DNA from: Geosiphon pyriformis
Lineage: Eukaryota; Glomeromycota; Glomeromycetes; Archaeosporales; Geosiphonaceae
Direction: 5' to 3'
Assembly: GCA_016748015.1 (NCBI GenBank)
Contig: JAAOMT010000647.1
Location: 252,880-316,879 of the forward strand
DNA length: 64,000 nucleotides
Positions 46,180 through 58,600 of this stretch are shown one piece after another (the first letter of the stretch is position 1; every line of letters starts with the position of its first letter). Under the pieces are notes generated by a model. The model saw only the letters and a program-made list of their open reading frames with translations. It was not told the origin of the DNA and did not search any database. The position numbers and the translations under genes were made by a program.

Positions 46180-46586
46180 AGTACAACAAAAAGGCTTGGA
46201 TAAATAAGTCTGAAAAAAATTGGAAAGAAAAAGGTAGCATTGGAAAAATTTGGTGTTTAATGTAGTCACATTTAGAAAAGAGCATTATGAAAGTAGATAG
46301 TGGAAGGACTACATTCGCATGAGCAAAAAAAAAACCAATATGTTGAATACAAAATTAATAAATTTGAAATTTTAAGATTTATGAATCTTGCATCACCCAA
46401 ATATTTTGCCGCTGAATGTGGGTGTCGCGCATTCAGGGTTCAAGAAACATAGTCTCTTTTAAAGGCCAAATCACTTCCATTCGTTTCAAAACCTTCACTT
46501 CTTTCAAAATTCTCCAAAATTTTAAGATATTCTCACCTTTTGCTTATAACCATAGAGGGATTCACATCACAGCTCATTTGCAAAAA
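46180..46586 (+). promoter_or_regulatory. OLA1 5' region with an upstream in-frame open extension
   Basis: Transition from AT-rich repeat DNA to gene space. An ATG at 46,416, immediately preceded by TGA, opens a 57-codon frame leading into OLA1 with no acidic residue and nine Lys/Arg (SFKGQITSIRFKTFTSFKIL). It could be 5' UTR, or an alternative start giving an organelle-directed form. No clear TATA box is chosen because the whole region is AT rich. Confidence 0.45.
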
Positions 46587-48652
46587 ATGCCACCCAAGAA
46601 ACCAATAAAAGAGGAAAAGGTTCTTCTTGGTCGGCCAAGCAATAATTTAAAGATTGGGATTGTTGGACTACCGAATGTTGGGTAAGTGAGTTAACAAGAT
46701 ATTGAAAATTAGAAAACCTAACGATTTTTGAAAAATGGTTGCTATGGGAAAATAGCAGATAAACTATCAAAATTTGTCCCTTTTTGAAAATGCAAAAAAT
46801 CATTCTGATCATGGAGTGATTATTGGGCTTTTGAGGTCCAAGGATCATGCATGTTGAATGAAGGTCCAAGGTTTTAGTTACATTGGTACCCAAAAGTCAA
46901 TGGTTTAAGATACCAGAAATTTAATTCAGGTTACGGCGCTATAGCCACCATTTCAATCATCAAGCATGAGCTTGACAATAATCATTTGGCTAAAAGAACT
47001 AGAATATTTAATATTACTTTCAAGACTTCTTTAACAGTCTTTTCCCTTATTCTTCTCTAGTAAATCAACCTTTTTTAACGCCATCACAAATAGCGCTGTT
47101 GCAGCAGAGAACTACCCGTTTTGTACAATTGGTAAGATTAAAATCCTCCGATTATCATCCTTAACGTCTTGACTTGCAAAGAAATTCCCTTACAAACTTT
47201 ATTATCCCCCTTTAAAAGATCCTGAAGAATCCCGAGTGGCGGTTCCTGATGAACGTTTTGATTGGTTATGCGAATCATATCAACCTGCTTCTCGGGTTCC
47301 CGCCTACCTCACCGTGATCGATATTGCTGGCTTAGTAAAAGGTGCTGCTACGGGAGCTGGACTCGGGAATAATTTTCTAAGTCACATCAGAGCAGTTGAC
47401 GCCATTTTTCATGTTGTCCGCGGGTTTTCGGAGGAGGAGGTTATACATGTTGAAGGTGAACTCGATCCCGTCCGAGATCTGGAGATTATTCATAACGAAC
47501 TTCGTCTAAAAGATGAAGAATTCCTAACAAAACGACTAGAAGATTTGGCCAAGGTTACTGCACGCCTAGGAAAAGCCCCACCATCTGCTGTGGACAAAAA
47601 CAAGAAAGAGGAATTGGTAAAGTTTGAAGGGATTTTTGAAAATTCATCGTCATTTAATATATTAAATCTTAAATTATTTTCAACCAGGATGTAACCCAAA
47701 AACTTCTCCATCTTATTTCAGAAGAAAATAAGGATGTGCGAAAAGGAACTTGGACCAATAAAGAAGTATGTTCTTTAAACTCATTGAAAATTTTATTATG
47801 CTAAAAAGCCTCTCTTTCTTTCATAAAATTGGATGTAGGTGGAAATAATTAACACCCTTCAGCTAATCACTGCCAAACCCGTCATTTACTTGATCAACTT
47901 AAGCGAAAAGGATTACATTAGGAAGAAAAATAAATGGTAAGATCCCTAAAATAGCACTGGAGTTCCAACTGACAACATTCATTCACTTTATACGACAATC
48001 TCAATCCAGAAAATATTTACTCATCAACCTCTAAATAGGCTACCAAAGGTAAAGGCTTGGATTGATGAGAACAACCCTGGTGATTTGTTGATACCTTTTA
48101 GTGCTGGTCTAGAACATCGCGTCTCATTACTCTCTTCAGCCAAAGAAAAAGAAACATTGCTAAAAGAACTGAGTACTCAATCAGCGCTTCCAAGGATTAT
48201 AGTTGCTGGCTATCAAGCCCTTCAGCTCATGTATTTCTTCACCTGCGGTCCAGATGAAGTTCGTGCATGGACCATTCGGGTTAGCAGAGCTTTTATAAAT
48301 TTTCTTCCTCCATTATAATTTTCTTTTATTAATTTTGGAACAATATCTATATCATAGAAATTTACCAAAGCTCCTAAAGCCGCTTCAGTGTGAGCTTTTC
48401 AAATTATCGAAGTTTGATTTATGAGCTAGTAAATGATAATTTGACCTCTTCTCAAAACCACCATCTAGAATTCATACCGATCTTGAGAAGGGTTTTATTC
48501 TTGTAGAGACAATGCGTTATGACGACCTCAAGGAATTGAAAACGGAAAATGCCGTCAAGGCCGCTGGCAAATATCTGCAAAAAGGAAAGGAATATGTGGT
48601 TGAAGACGGTGATATACTATACTTCCGCTCGGGGCTAGCCAATAAGAAATGA
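46587..48652 (+). CDS. OLA1: Obg-like ATPase 1 (YchF/OLA1 family)
   Basis: Eight exons: 46,587-46,681; 47,061-47,131; 47,219-47,616; 47,688-47,765; 47,839-47,936; 48,039-48,279; 48,358-48,389; 48,469-48,652. They join to 398 aa, the family length. P-loop GLPNVGKST spans intron 1. Next come [25 protein letters not shown] (the NKxD-type site replaced, which in the family gives ATP preference) and the C-terminal TGS domain ([20 protein letters not shown]). Family knowledge: a cytosolic P-loop NTPase linked to ribosomes and stress responses. The start [17 protein letters not shown] matches the yeast and animal N-terminus. The frame is open 57 codons further upstream. Intron 6 starts GTTAGC, a weaker donor. 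All boundaries are inferred. Confidence 0.95.
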
Positions 48653-49695
48653 GTATGACAAAATTAGATCAGTCATAGTCGTTTTGTTTAATTGATCGGC
48701 TGTGTAACTTCAATTTTTTTTAATGAATACGAATTGGTAAGCGGATTCCGACTCTCGGCGCAAGAGTTTTCAAACTAATCATTATTCACACTGTAAGATG
48801 GAGTTTTTTCAATTTTGAAAAATACAAAACATGGATTTTGATGAAAATTATTGATTCTGCAATTATAACCCGAGGCAAAAGCCACTAGTCGGTTAACTGA
48901 TTAGGGATAGACCTTTAATTTTCTTCGTAACACTTTAATCACCACTATTAACAGCTGGATGGCCAGTACTTATAGAAAAAAGCCCATGAAGAAATACAAG
49001 AATAAAGAGCAAAGAGTGACAAAAATGGTATAATATTATGAACATTGTATTTGGTTGTAAAAATAAAATTGTACGTTTTTTCATATTTTTTAAATACTAA
49101 AAAATTGGGTTCTTTTTAATATCTAAATTAAAATTCTAAGTAGTATTTTTAAGTTATTTTGATTAAAACATTTAAATTTAAAAAATTATAGATATTTAAC
49201 CAATTTTATTTTAAAACATAGTTTTTTTTCAAATATAAAAAAGCCAAAAATTCATTGTAAATTAAAAATTGTGTTTTTATTTTATGTTTTTTGCTTTTTG
49301 CAAATTTATTATTTAATTAATTCTAATTTTACTAATTTTTTGTTTTTAACTTTTAAATATAATAATTTTTTTGGTTTTAATATTTAAATTAACAGATTTG
49401 TTATTAATCTACATAATTAAATATATATTTTGGCCCTGTCATTTTTCATTTTGATTAATGTTTCAACATAAATTCTTGTAATTAAAACTCTTTCATTTTT
49501 ATAAACATGTTAGGCCACGTGTTTATTGACTAAAATTGCAATTTCAGCGTTTATTTTTTTCAGTCAACTTTAGATCGCCAAGGAAGGATTTCCAAGAATT
49601 CAAATAAAATTATTTGCTTATACTACTTCATGGTTCAGTACCAATCTCAAAAATTCAAAAGCAAATTCCTCAAAAGGATATTTTGTATTCATCAT
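48653..49695. other. Intergenic region between OLA1 and PI31
   Basis: AT-rich, with no gene or RNA seen on either strand. The two genes converge here, so it should hold both 3' UTRs and polyadenylation sites. Several AATAAA-like words are present, but none can be singled out. Confidence 0.5.
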
Positions 49696-51456
49696 TCACA
49701 TAAACATATCATTATAGCCCTGTTAAGAATTATGAAAATCAAATATTAATTGATTTATTGAATACAATCTTTTAAAATTTGAGACATTGAAGAAAATAAT
49801 ACATACGGGTGGGGGCAATTCATCGTTATCCGGCTCACCACTGCTGCAAAGAAATCAATGTTAATATTTTTTCCAAGGAAATAAATAAAACTCGATTGAA
49901 TTTATAAAAAACATTAACCTAAACTGCCGAGGTCCAAAACCACCTCGTTGAGGTTGCCCAGGAATGGGACCTAGCGGATTACCAAAAGGATCAAAAGGAC
50001 CAATAGGGTCAAATCTAGCACCAGGAGGAACAGCACCCCTAATTATGACAAATATTATTTACGCGTTTTACTTAAGGAAGAATCTTAATGTTTAGGATTC
50101 CAAGTACCTTGGTAAAGGTTGAGGTCCACCATAAATACCACCAGATCCTCTTGGTCCAAAAATTGGATGATCTGGTCCTACATACATCCCACCTCCACGA
50201 CTAGGTCCACGAAGTGGTTGAATTCCTCCACCACCAAATCTTGTTTTTTTACGAAAAGAATGTCTTGAATAGATCTTTAAAATATCAATAAGAAAATTAA
50301 ATATTCACCTTGGAGGTCCCATTATTGGATTAGATCCAAGAGGGTCCAAATCTTCTCGTCCAATACTAAAAGGATTTTCAAAACTAAAATTTATCGTAAT
50401 AGTAAATAATTTAATTCCATAAACATTATCAAATAATAATTGATTTGAAATATTAAATTTATTTAAAATTTCGAATTTGAATTCACCTAGGCTGCTCATA
50501 GCCACCAAATGGATCATTGAAAATTGGAGGCGGTTGTCTTGTGGGTATGCGTAAAGGGTTATTGATGTTTGCTTCAGGTCGACTTGCCCTTGGTTGAGTG
50601 GAAGTAGTAGCTCTATGATGGCCAATGATTGATTGATTGATTGTTATTAACAAAAAAAATCATAAAGGAATATTTACGTTGTAGCCGTCTCTTCATAACC
50701 CGGTTTATTCAAATTAGGAATCAAGTTTTGAATGATATTAAGTTTATAAAGACTAATTAAATCTTTTACACGACTTTGGGATATGAAAGCATTGATCAAT
50801 GGTTCTGACCCTCCTTGGCCAGTGTACGGAAAGAAAGAAGGTGAAGTATAATCATTTGTGATAACTTCCAACGAGAATGTTTTATTATCCTGTAAAAAGT
50901 TCACTAAAATCTAACCTTGAACACGAGGAATGAATTGGATAGAATATTATGCACCAAAGAAATATTTTTGATATACCTCGATACCCATTCCATGGATCAA
51001 AAATTTATTTGATAATCTCATGCTCTTTATCAAGAAGGTGAGGGCAGATTGAGGATGTTTATATCGAAAAGAATAAGAATCGGGTCCATTAGCATTCCAA
51101 TCTGGCGGAAGAGGAACAAGAGTGTCTTGGGATGAACCTAAAAATTAGTGAATTATAATTTATTATAACGTGATAGACGAAATCAAAAAAAACCCTGATT
51201 ATATTATCAATTTTAAGAATTTCTGGGCATTATAACCTATTGTTCCGTCTTCTCCTAAACCAACAAAACGAAAATCAACCGCAAGCATAATCGCATGAAA
51301 CGCTGCGGCTAGAGCATCATGCCCAGATTTGAGGAGCACGTTCGAAGTTGAACCTGCCGTTTCAGGGCTATGTGGCCTTGGTAGAATGTTGTCAAAGATA
51401 TGCAAAACATTAGCTGGGTCTAAGGGATTTCCTTGGTTCTGTGAAGTATCAGACAT
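49696..51456 (-). CDS. Proteasome regulator PI31 (PSMF1 family)
   Basis: Nine exons on the minus strand: 51,456-51,237; 51,137-50,977; 50,889-50,678; 50,612-50,487; 50,383-50,309; 50,239-50,108; 50,038-49,919; 49,843-49,807; 49,719-49,696. They join to 368 aa. The N-terminal half is the PI31/FP domain (GHDALAAAFHAIMLAVDFRF, SYSFRYKHPQSALTFLIKSM, DLISLYKLNIIQNLIP). The C-terminal half is Pro/Gly/Arg rich (DPFGGYEQPR, SRGGGMYVGPDHPIFGPRG). It ends ELPPPGYNDMFM, like the conserved PI31 C-terminus that contacts the 20S proteasome core. The last exon codes only seven residues. It shares a 234-bp intergenic region with the LEU fusion gene, which is transcribed the other way. The role in 20S regulation or assembly is family knowledge. 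Confidence 0.9.
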
Positions 51457-51690
51457 GTTAGTAATTGCGGATTTGAAAATCGGACTTGGCTGTGAATAAA
51501 TTTTAGAGCAATACTTTGACCTTGCATAATTTCAAAGTTCTGACGTAATCATTAGTACAATATTTTTTCTGCCCTAAAACGACTAATAAATGGTCATGAG
51601 GAATTTTCATGATAATATTTCATCCTAAGGAGGAAATCCCCTTTTTTTCTCCCACTGTAACCACTTTATGCCTGGTTAATTTGACAAAAT
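51457..51690. promoter_or_regulatory. Divergent promoter region, PI31 / LEU fusion
   Basis: 234 bases between two start codons pointing outward. Pyrimidine-rich CTTTTTTTCTCCC lies about 55 bases upstream of the LEU start. I see no clean CCGG-N4-CCGG Leu3-type site, so leucine control cannot be claimed. Confidence 0.5.
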
Positions 51691-54600
51691 ATGTCCAAGA
51701 CAGTTAGAAAAGCTAAAGTTCTTGTGTTGCCTGGTGACAATGCTGGTCCGGAGGTGATTGCGGAAGGCATCAAAGTTTTAAAACTAGTCTCAAAAATAAG
51801 ATCAGTTTATAATGGAATTGAGATCGATCTAATCGAAGAGAAAATCGGTGGTGCAGCCATTGACACTACTGGTAACTTAAAAATGAAGCATACTCGGTTT
51901 TTTAAATTGAGCACATTTTTATCTCTTGATTTTTTAAATGTAATTAGGCGAGCCCCTTCCCAACAAAACCTTGAAAGCTGCAAAAGAAGCTGATGGAATT
52001 TTATTTGGGGCTGTGGGAGGTCCTCAATGGCTCTCTGGACCTAGACCTGAGCAAGGCTTGCTTGATCTTCGCAAAGCCCTTAATCTTTATGCGAATCTTA
52101 GGCCATGTTCCTTTGCCAGTGATTCACTGTATGCTTATTCCCCTTTAAAGGAAAATGTGGTAAAAGGTACAAATTTTACAATCGTAAGAGAATTAATTGG
52201 CGGCATTTACTTTGGTGATCGAAAAGAGGAAGATGAAAGTGGAAAAGGTGATTAATACCAAGCCATTTTCTCATTATTAAAAATTTCCATAGAAAATACT
52301 TAACTTTCTTATCAATTTTTCTTTAATATTTTCGAGCCTTCGATACTCTTCCATATTCCGTGGAAGAGGTTCAAAGAATAACTCGTCTTGCCGCACATCT
52401 TGCTCTTCAGGAATCACCACCGGCAACCATACATTCAATCGACAAGGCAAATGTACTTGCCACTTCTAGGTTGTGGCGTCGCGTTGTGACAGAAACTCTT
52501 GAGAAAGAGTTTCCTACAATTTCATTTGATCATCATTATGTTGATGCGGCTGCAATGCTTATAATAAAGAACCCGACCAAATTGAATGGTATCTTACTCA
52601 CCGAAAATTTATTTGGGGATATCCTAAGTGATGAATGTAGCGTCATACCTGGCAGTTTGGGCCTTCTTCCATCAGCTAGTCTGAGCGGTGTACCGGATGG
52701 TAAAAGTCGTTGTTTTGGCTTATATGAACCTATTCATGGATCTGCACCAGATATCTCAGGCCAAGGAATTGTTAACCCAATCGCTATGATTCTCAGTGCA
52801 GCTTTGTTGCTTCGATACTCTTTGAATTTGGAACGAGAAGCCAAAGCTGTTGAAGATGCTGTTAGAAAAGTGCTTGATGAAGTAGATTTTGGTGGTTTTG
52901 GTTTTCGCACAAAGGACTTGGGTGGTAACAAGACAACTTCTCAAGTTGGTGATCAAGTAATTGAAGCTCTTGAAGGATATTTGGAAGGTCTAAATGCAGC
53001 TGACCGTGTAGCTTCTACAAATTTAACACGTGGACTTTTGTTGAAAAGGCCCCCTGGTCGTCGTGGCATGACTTTGTGCGAAAAAACTATTGCACATGCT
53101 GCCATTGGCCTTTCTGCACCTGGGCACGTGAAACCTGGTGATATGGTTTGTGTATCAGTTGATTGGACATTGGCGTCTGAACTTACATGGAAAGGAATGG
53201 AAAAAACTTTTGACATTATGGGTCGCCCAAGTATTTATCGTAATGATCGCTTTTGGCTTGCAATCGATCATACTGTTGATCCAAGTATAAATCATCTTCC
53301 AAAGCCTGCCGAACTTATTCAGGCTTCTGAAAAATTTGCCAAAGAAGCCAAACTGGTTGATTTCTATCGTCCAAATCATACTATTTTACACACTGAATTT
53401 TACCGAGAGCGTGCGCAACCTGGTCAAATGATAATCGGTGCTGATTCTCATTCATGTTCCGCTGGAGCTGTCAGTGCTTTTGCTGTTGGTTTGGGTGCCG
53501 CGGATGTTGTAATGCCTTTGGTTACCGGTGAAACTTGGTTCAAAGTACCTGAAACTGTACAAATTCGTTTCATTGGTAAACCACCTTTTGGTATAGGGGG
53601 CAAAGATGCGATTCTTTATGTACTCGGAGAGCTTAAACGCAACACAGTGGCTTTTGAACGTGCAGTTGAATATACTGGACCAGGTCTTAAATACCTATCG
53701 TGTGATGCACGCTTTGCCATTTCAAATATGAGTACGGAATTTGGGGGAATTGCTGGTGTGTTTGAAGGCGATGAAACAACTGCTGCATATATTGGCAAAC
53801 GAAAAAATCCTGCTCATAAAAATTCAGCTCTTTATTTCCGTGCTGACCCGGATGCTCAATACGCCGAAACTCACATAATTGATTTGGCTAATGTTGAATC
53901 TTTGGTCGCTTTATATCCTTCCCCTGATAACGTTGTATCAGTAAAAGAAGTTGATGGTATGAAACTTGATGGTGTATTTATTGGTGCTTGCACAACAGCC
54001 GAGGAAGATTTGATTCTTGGAGCTTTAGTCCTTGAGCAAGGCTTAAAGAAAGGTTTAAGACCTTCAATAAACGGGAAGCGAAAATGCACTCCTGGTAGTT
54101 TGCCAATAATTGCGAAATTACGTCGTTTTGGTTTATTGAAATTTTATGAACAAGCTGGATTTGAAATTGGCGCTCCTGGATGTTCCTATTGTATTGCCGT
54201 TGCCGCTGACCGTGCTGGGGAAGGTGAAATCTGGCTGAGTAGTCAAAATAGAAATTTCAGAAATCGTATGGTAAGTCAAAATTTTAAAGAGAAAATTATT
54301 TTCCTTTAGTATATGTAGATAATCGTTTTTCATATTCTCAGGGTAAAGGTGCCATTGGTAATTTGGCTTCAGCAGCTACAGTTGCTGCTTCGTCTTTTGA
54401 AATGCAAGTTCGCGATCCAAGAGAATTGCTTGATGCGATAGACCGAACCCAATATGAAGGATACCTTGAACAATGGTTGGAAAAGGGTGAACCAATAACG
54501 ATTTCGGAACCCAATCCAATCCTTTTTGATGTAAACGCTACTCAATCTGGTGATCTTTCTCTTGCCGCACCTCCCCCATCATTCTCTGAAACGATAATTG

Positions 54601-55305
54601 GAAAAGTTCAAAGATTTGAGGATAATGTGGATACGGATGCTATTATTCCCGCCCAGTTTATGCCAGGAACAAGTGACGAAGATTTAGGGACCCATGCATT
54701 TCAATATGTTAAACCCGATTTTATTCAAAAAGCCAAACAGGGGTATACGATTGTTGTTGGTGGCGCCGGGTTTGGATCTGGATCTTCTCGAGAGGAAGCA
54801 CCGAGAGCATTAAAAGGGGCCGGTATAAAGGCGGTTATCGCAAAAAGTTACGCATATATATATGGTCGCAATCAGGTAAATCTAAGCTCCCTTTTTTAAT
54901 TTGGCTTTCCTGGCGCGTGACGTCATTATAAAAATCCTGGAAATTTCGCCGGAGATTAGACAGGAATTATTATTAATCTTTTTCTTTTTAAAGCCAAATA
55001 TGGCCCTCTTGGGGATCACTGTAGAAAACCAAGAGTTTTATAACCTTGCAAAAGAAGGTGTAGAAGTTACAATCAACGTGAAAGATCGTAAAGTTCTATG
55101 TGGAGATAAAGAGTTTCCATTCGGATTATCACTGATGGAGGAAAATTTGATTGCAGCGGGTGGGGTGACTAAAATGTATCAAACATATGGAGCGAAACTA
55201 TTTCGAGCTGCAATAGCATCTGAGAAGATATCGAGTGGATGTGGTACGGAAACATTAAACGATCAAAAAGATTGTGGAACTGATAATAAAGAACTAGCTT
55301 GGTAA
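51691..55305 (+). CDS. Fused 3-isopropylmalate dehydrogenase / 3-isopropylmalate dehydratase (LEU2-LEU1 type)
   Basis: Five exons (51,691-51,871; 51,948-52,247; 52,337-54,270; 54,342-54,875; 54,994-55,305) join to 1,086 aa. Residues 1 to about 378 are a full isopropylmalate dehydrogenase: [38 protein letters not shown] near 251 and [15 protein letters not shown] near 287. A linker of about 25 residues ([18 protein letters not shown]) leads into an aconitase-family isomerase from about 405. This has ADSHSC and iron-sulfur cysteines near 712 ([10 protein letters not shown]), 776 and 779 (PGCSYC). The swivelling small-subunit domain ([25 protein letters not shown]) is at about 880-1,080. The junction lies inside one exon, so the fusion does not depend on intron calls. 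Together these would do two successive leucine steps: 2- to 3-isopropylmalate, then oxidative decarboxylation. The isomerase half is not the classic yeast Leu1 type; other hydroxyacid substrates are possible. Confidence 0.92.
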
Positions 55306-55611
55306 ATAGTATTCGTCGTTTTGTATTTATTAGCTAACGATTAGTTTGAGATTTTAAAAAAAACGGTTAAATTTTGGATCAATATGTATTTTGTAAATTT
55401 TTTAAAAAAAGATAATTGAATGGCCTTATTGTGAAATATATATAATGCAGTTGTTAAATCCATTAAATTTTTTTGAATCTCATTAAAAGCTGCTGCATAT
55501 TTGTTTAGCTTCAAAGAAAAGAGAGCCCCCATCTCCCATAAAGTTCTAAACTATTTGACATATTGAGCTCCCGGTTATTTAAATTTGCGCCCAAAACTCC
55601 AAGGTATATCG
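55306..55611. other. Short convergent intergenic region
   Basis: 306 bases between the stops of the LEU fusion and CPSF2. AT-rich, with no gene. It should contain both polyadenylation sites. Confidence 0.5.
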
Positions 55612-58600
55612 TTATAAAATGGCATGTTGTCCGTAAACTAGATTGCGTATCTTGTAATAGTCTTCGGAGAGAGTTCCTTCCAACACTAACTGCCCTGATG
55701 AAGTCTTGAAGATACATAGATTCGGTTTCAGTTTTAAACTATTGTGTAGATAGATCATGAAAAGATTCTAGCCTAATACCTTTCTTACAGCCACTCGTTC
55801 ATTACATACTAGTACACCTTCACCTTTGAATTCGGCAGTGATTCCTTCCGATTGTAGAACGCGCTTCAACTCGGTTAATTTCACTTCGCCAACAAATACT
55901 GGTTGATGACTACCGGCTTCTTCGGTTTTCACTACGTCTAGTAGAGTAAAATCAGAATCTACTGGGATATGAATTCTTCCAGTTACGTAAGCCAGATCGT
56001 AATCTTCTAACTGAATATCATATTTATTAAATTATTGTCAAAAATACCAAATTACAGGTAAAATGATAATGTATAACAGTATGAAAAATCAATTCCAAAA
56101 GTCTTTGAACAATTTTTCCTACCTTGGAAAATTTTAACGAACTAACCAAGGCGTCGGTCAACTTCATTGAATAAAATTTGATCTCTGCGGAAACGTTCAG
56201 CTTCTCACTAATAGTTGGGGTGAAAATGTCTCGGGTCATGGACTCGATTGCTAGGCAACTTTGTGCAAAATCATTAGTCGCCTCTGGAGAAGCATGTATG
56301 ATAATCTCAAATATCAATTTCAAGAAAGAGAGTGAATACGTATCATTCATATTAATTAAGGAGATCAAATTAAGAACAAACAGAAGCTATTATAATAGCT
56401 CTCACCAATTTACGAGGTTGAACTTGTGGCACTATAGTCTTTATAGAGCGTCCATCATTTGTGCCTTCAAGATCAATAAATTGTATCCGACATTGGAACT
56501 CAACATCTTGATTATAGGATATGTATTTAGTGGGTAAGTTGGTTTCCGATCCATTGTTTGTCGGGTCGTCTTTTTCATTCTATTTAATAAGAGCTGTACA
56601 GTCAATAAACTATTGAAAGGCAAAATATCTCTTTAGTATACTGATTTAGGAAAACATACATCTCCAACATCACTGCCCTCTCTTCCTTTGCCATCCTCAA
56701 CGATATCCATCATAGTTGAACCCTTCAAGAAAGACTCTGCTAGAATAACCTCTCCATAATCATCAAATCGCTTCCTTTTTTCAACATAAGGAAACATTCG
56801 ATAACTTTGTGTCTGTTTAAAAAATCCGCCAGACTTTGTTGCATCCTTTACGTATAAGTCAAATTGTGTCGATAGTAATTCTTCCATATCATCGTCGTCA
56901 ACTTCATCGGACTCTGATAGATCTGATTCGTCTTCTTCCATTATCATTTTTGATTTTGCAAGTAATGCAGCTTTGGCTGCTTCTCGTTCTTGTCTTGTAC
57001 GCTGTTCGGCGTTATACTCTAATAATTCAGTACCTTCTAATGGAACTTTTTTTCGAATCTAATCAAAATTGGACAATAAATCTATGAAAACTTTGGAATC
57101 AAATAGAATAAACGATCGAGAAAAAATATCCTTACCAAAAGTTTTATTGTCATATTCAAATTTATAGCTGGTTTTACAATAACTGATTGTTGAGGCTGAC
57201 TTGGAGGATCGACATCATTCAAACTTGCGACTACTTCCGATGAGATTTCTTCCCATTTCGTGTATAAGTGTTTTGCTAATGAATTTGGAGGACCTCTATC
57301 TGTGAGTATAATTATATTTTTTTTTATGGTACACCATTCCAATAATAGGTCACGTGCATAGCCAGTCTCCAGGCTGAGATTGCTGGCGAGCACAACTTTT
57401 GGGCCAGGGTACTTTGCAAGATCTTTATATCGGTGGCAAAGTCGTAGATACCTAACAAAAACAAATTCAAGCCAGGCAGTAAAATTTCATTACAGATTTA
57501 ATCAAGTTGAAAAATCACGATGAGGTTATGGTTTTTCTGGACTTTGTCGTATAAAACGCAAAAGCCCAGACTTTTATTGAATTATTGTAGTGAAGCTTTG
57601 ATATAATATGACAACATAAAACTAACCTAAACTCAAAAGGGTTTTCCCTTGAGGTATCAAATTGTCTATTGATTGAATCACCCATCCATTCAAGCATACT
57701 CTTTGCGTACTGAAGTGTACGATAACTCTGGTGAGTCATTAGTATTAAAGGGAAAGAAATATGATTGAAAGCCCAATGTTGATCCAAAAGATAGGTCAGT
57801 TCCAATACACGAGCTGATGAATCCGTTGGTAGCAAAACATTTCCATCGTTTTGCAATGTTTGGATTATTGTTTCTCAGGAAAGGAAATGAGTGATTTCGT
57901 CAGTCAATAGTGAATATAAAGGCAGGCAGGTATTGAAATCAAAATTTTTTCTTATCATTACATACCAAATAATGCATTATCCCGAAGCTTCCTTGGAGGA
58001 TGAATATTGAGGGAATTATAGGCGTCGGTGATCATTAATGAAGGTCTACTTAAAGTCTCCAAAACTTCTCCGTTGACGTGCAAAACTGTACCGTCTAAAT
58101 GTCTATACTTGAGCTTAGGAGTTGAGAAAGGGAAGGAGTTTGAAATCATCCAGTTACAGAACAAACCTTTCTTTTTTGTGGTTATAATCGACAGCATAAA
58201 CAATTTCTTCGGTGTCTTTTTTGATCTTCCAAATTGTCCCGCCAATTGTATGTCCAGCTGAATAAGCAGTAATTGTGATTCCTTGACATTTCCCTTGAGG
58301 GAAAATCATAAAATATTTTTATTAAAAAAAAAAATAAACGTCGAAGGGACACGTATCTGAAGATATACCTGTTAATGCAGTGGGTTGAGAATATTTCAGA
58401 GCAGTCACTTTCTCAAACACAGCATCAACATTATCCAAGGCAAAAGTGTCAAATTCTTCTTCATTAACCTTGGATTGATAGAGATCATACATGCACATTC
58501 TACCCATATGAACTACAGGAACAGTCGCGTAGATTGGGCAGCTAAGTCCAAAGTGAGCATATGCGTGTGGAAGGGCCCCTAAATGGGACAAATCTGGGTG

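Larger units (their letters stand above)
43690..46180. other. AT-rich stretch with fragmentary LINE-tail remnants
   Basis: About 2.5 kb of mostly A/T sequence. The open frames here (for example 45,130-45,342) are low-complexity Phe/Ile/Leu/Tyr translations of AT-rich DNA and not convincing genes. Two pieces are recognisable: a 17-base LINE end with A-tail at 43,982-44,019 and a longer LINE 3' UTR relic at about 45,640-45,720. The rest is unassigned, probably very old transposon DNA. Confidence 0.6.

Noticed and set aside
46121-46185. Possible tRNA gene near the OLA1 promoter
   Set aside because: There is tRNA-like wording (TTAATTGGTAAACC), but no acceptor stem pairing or anticodon arm can be made.
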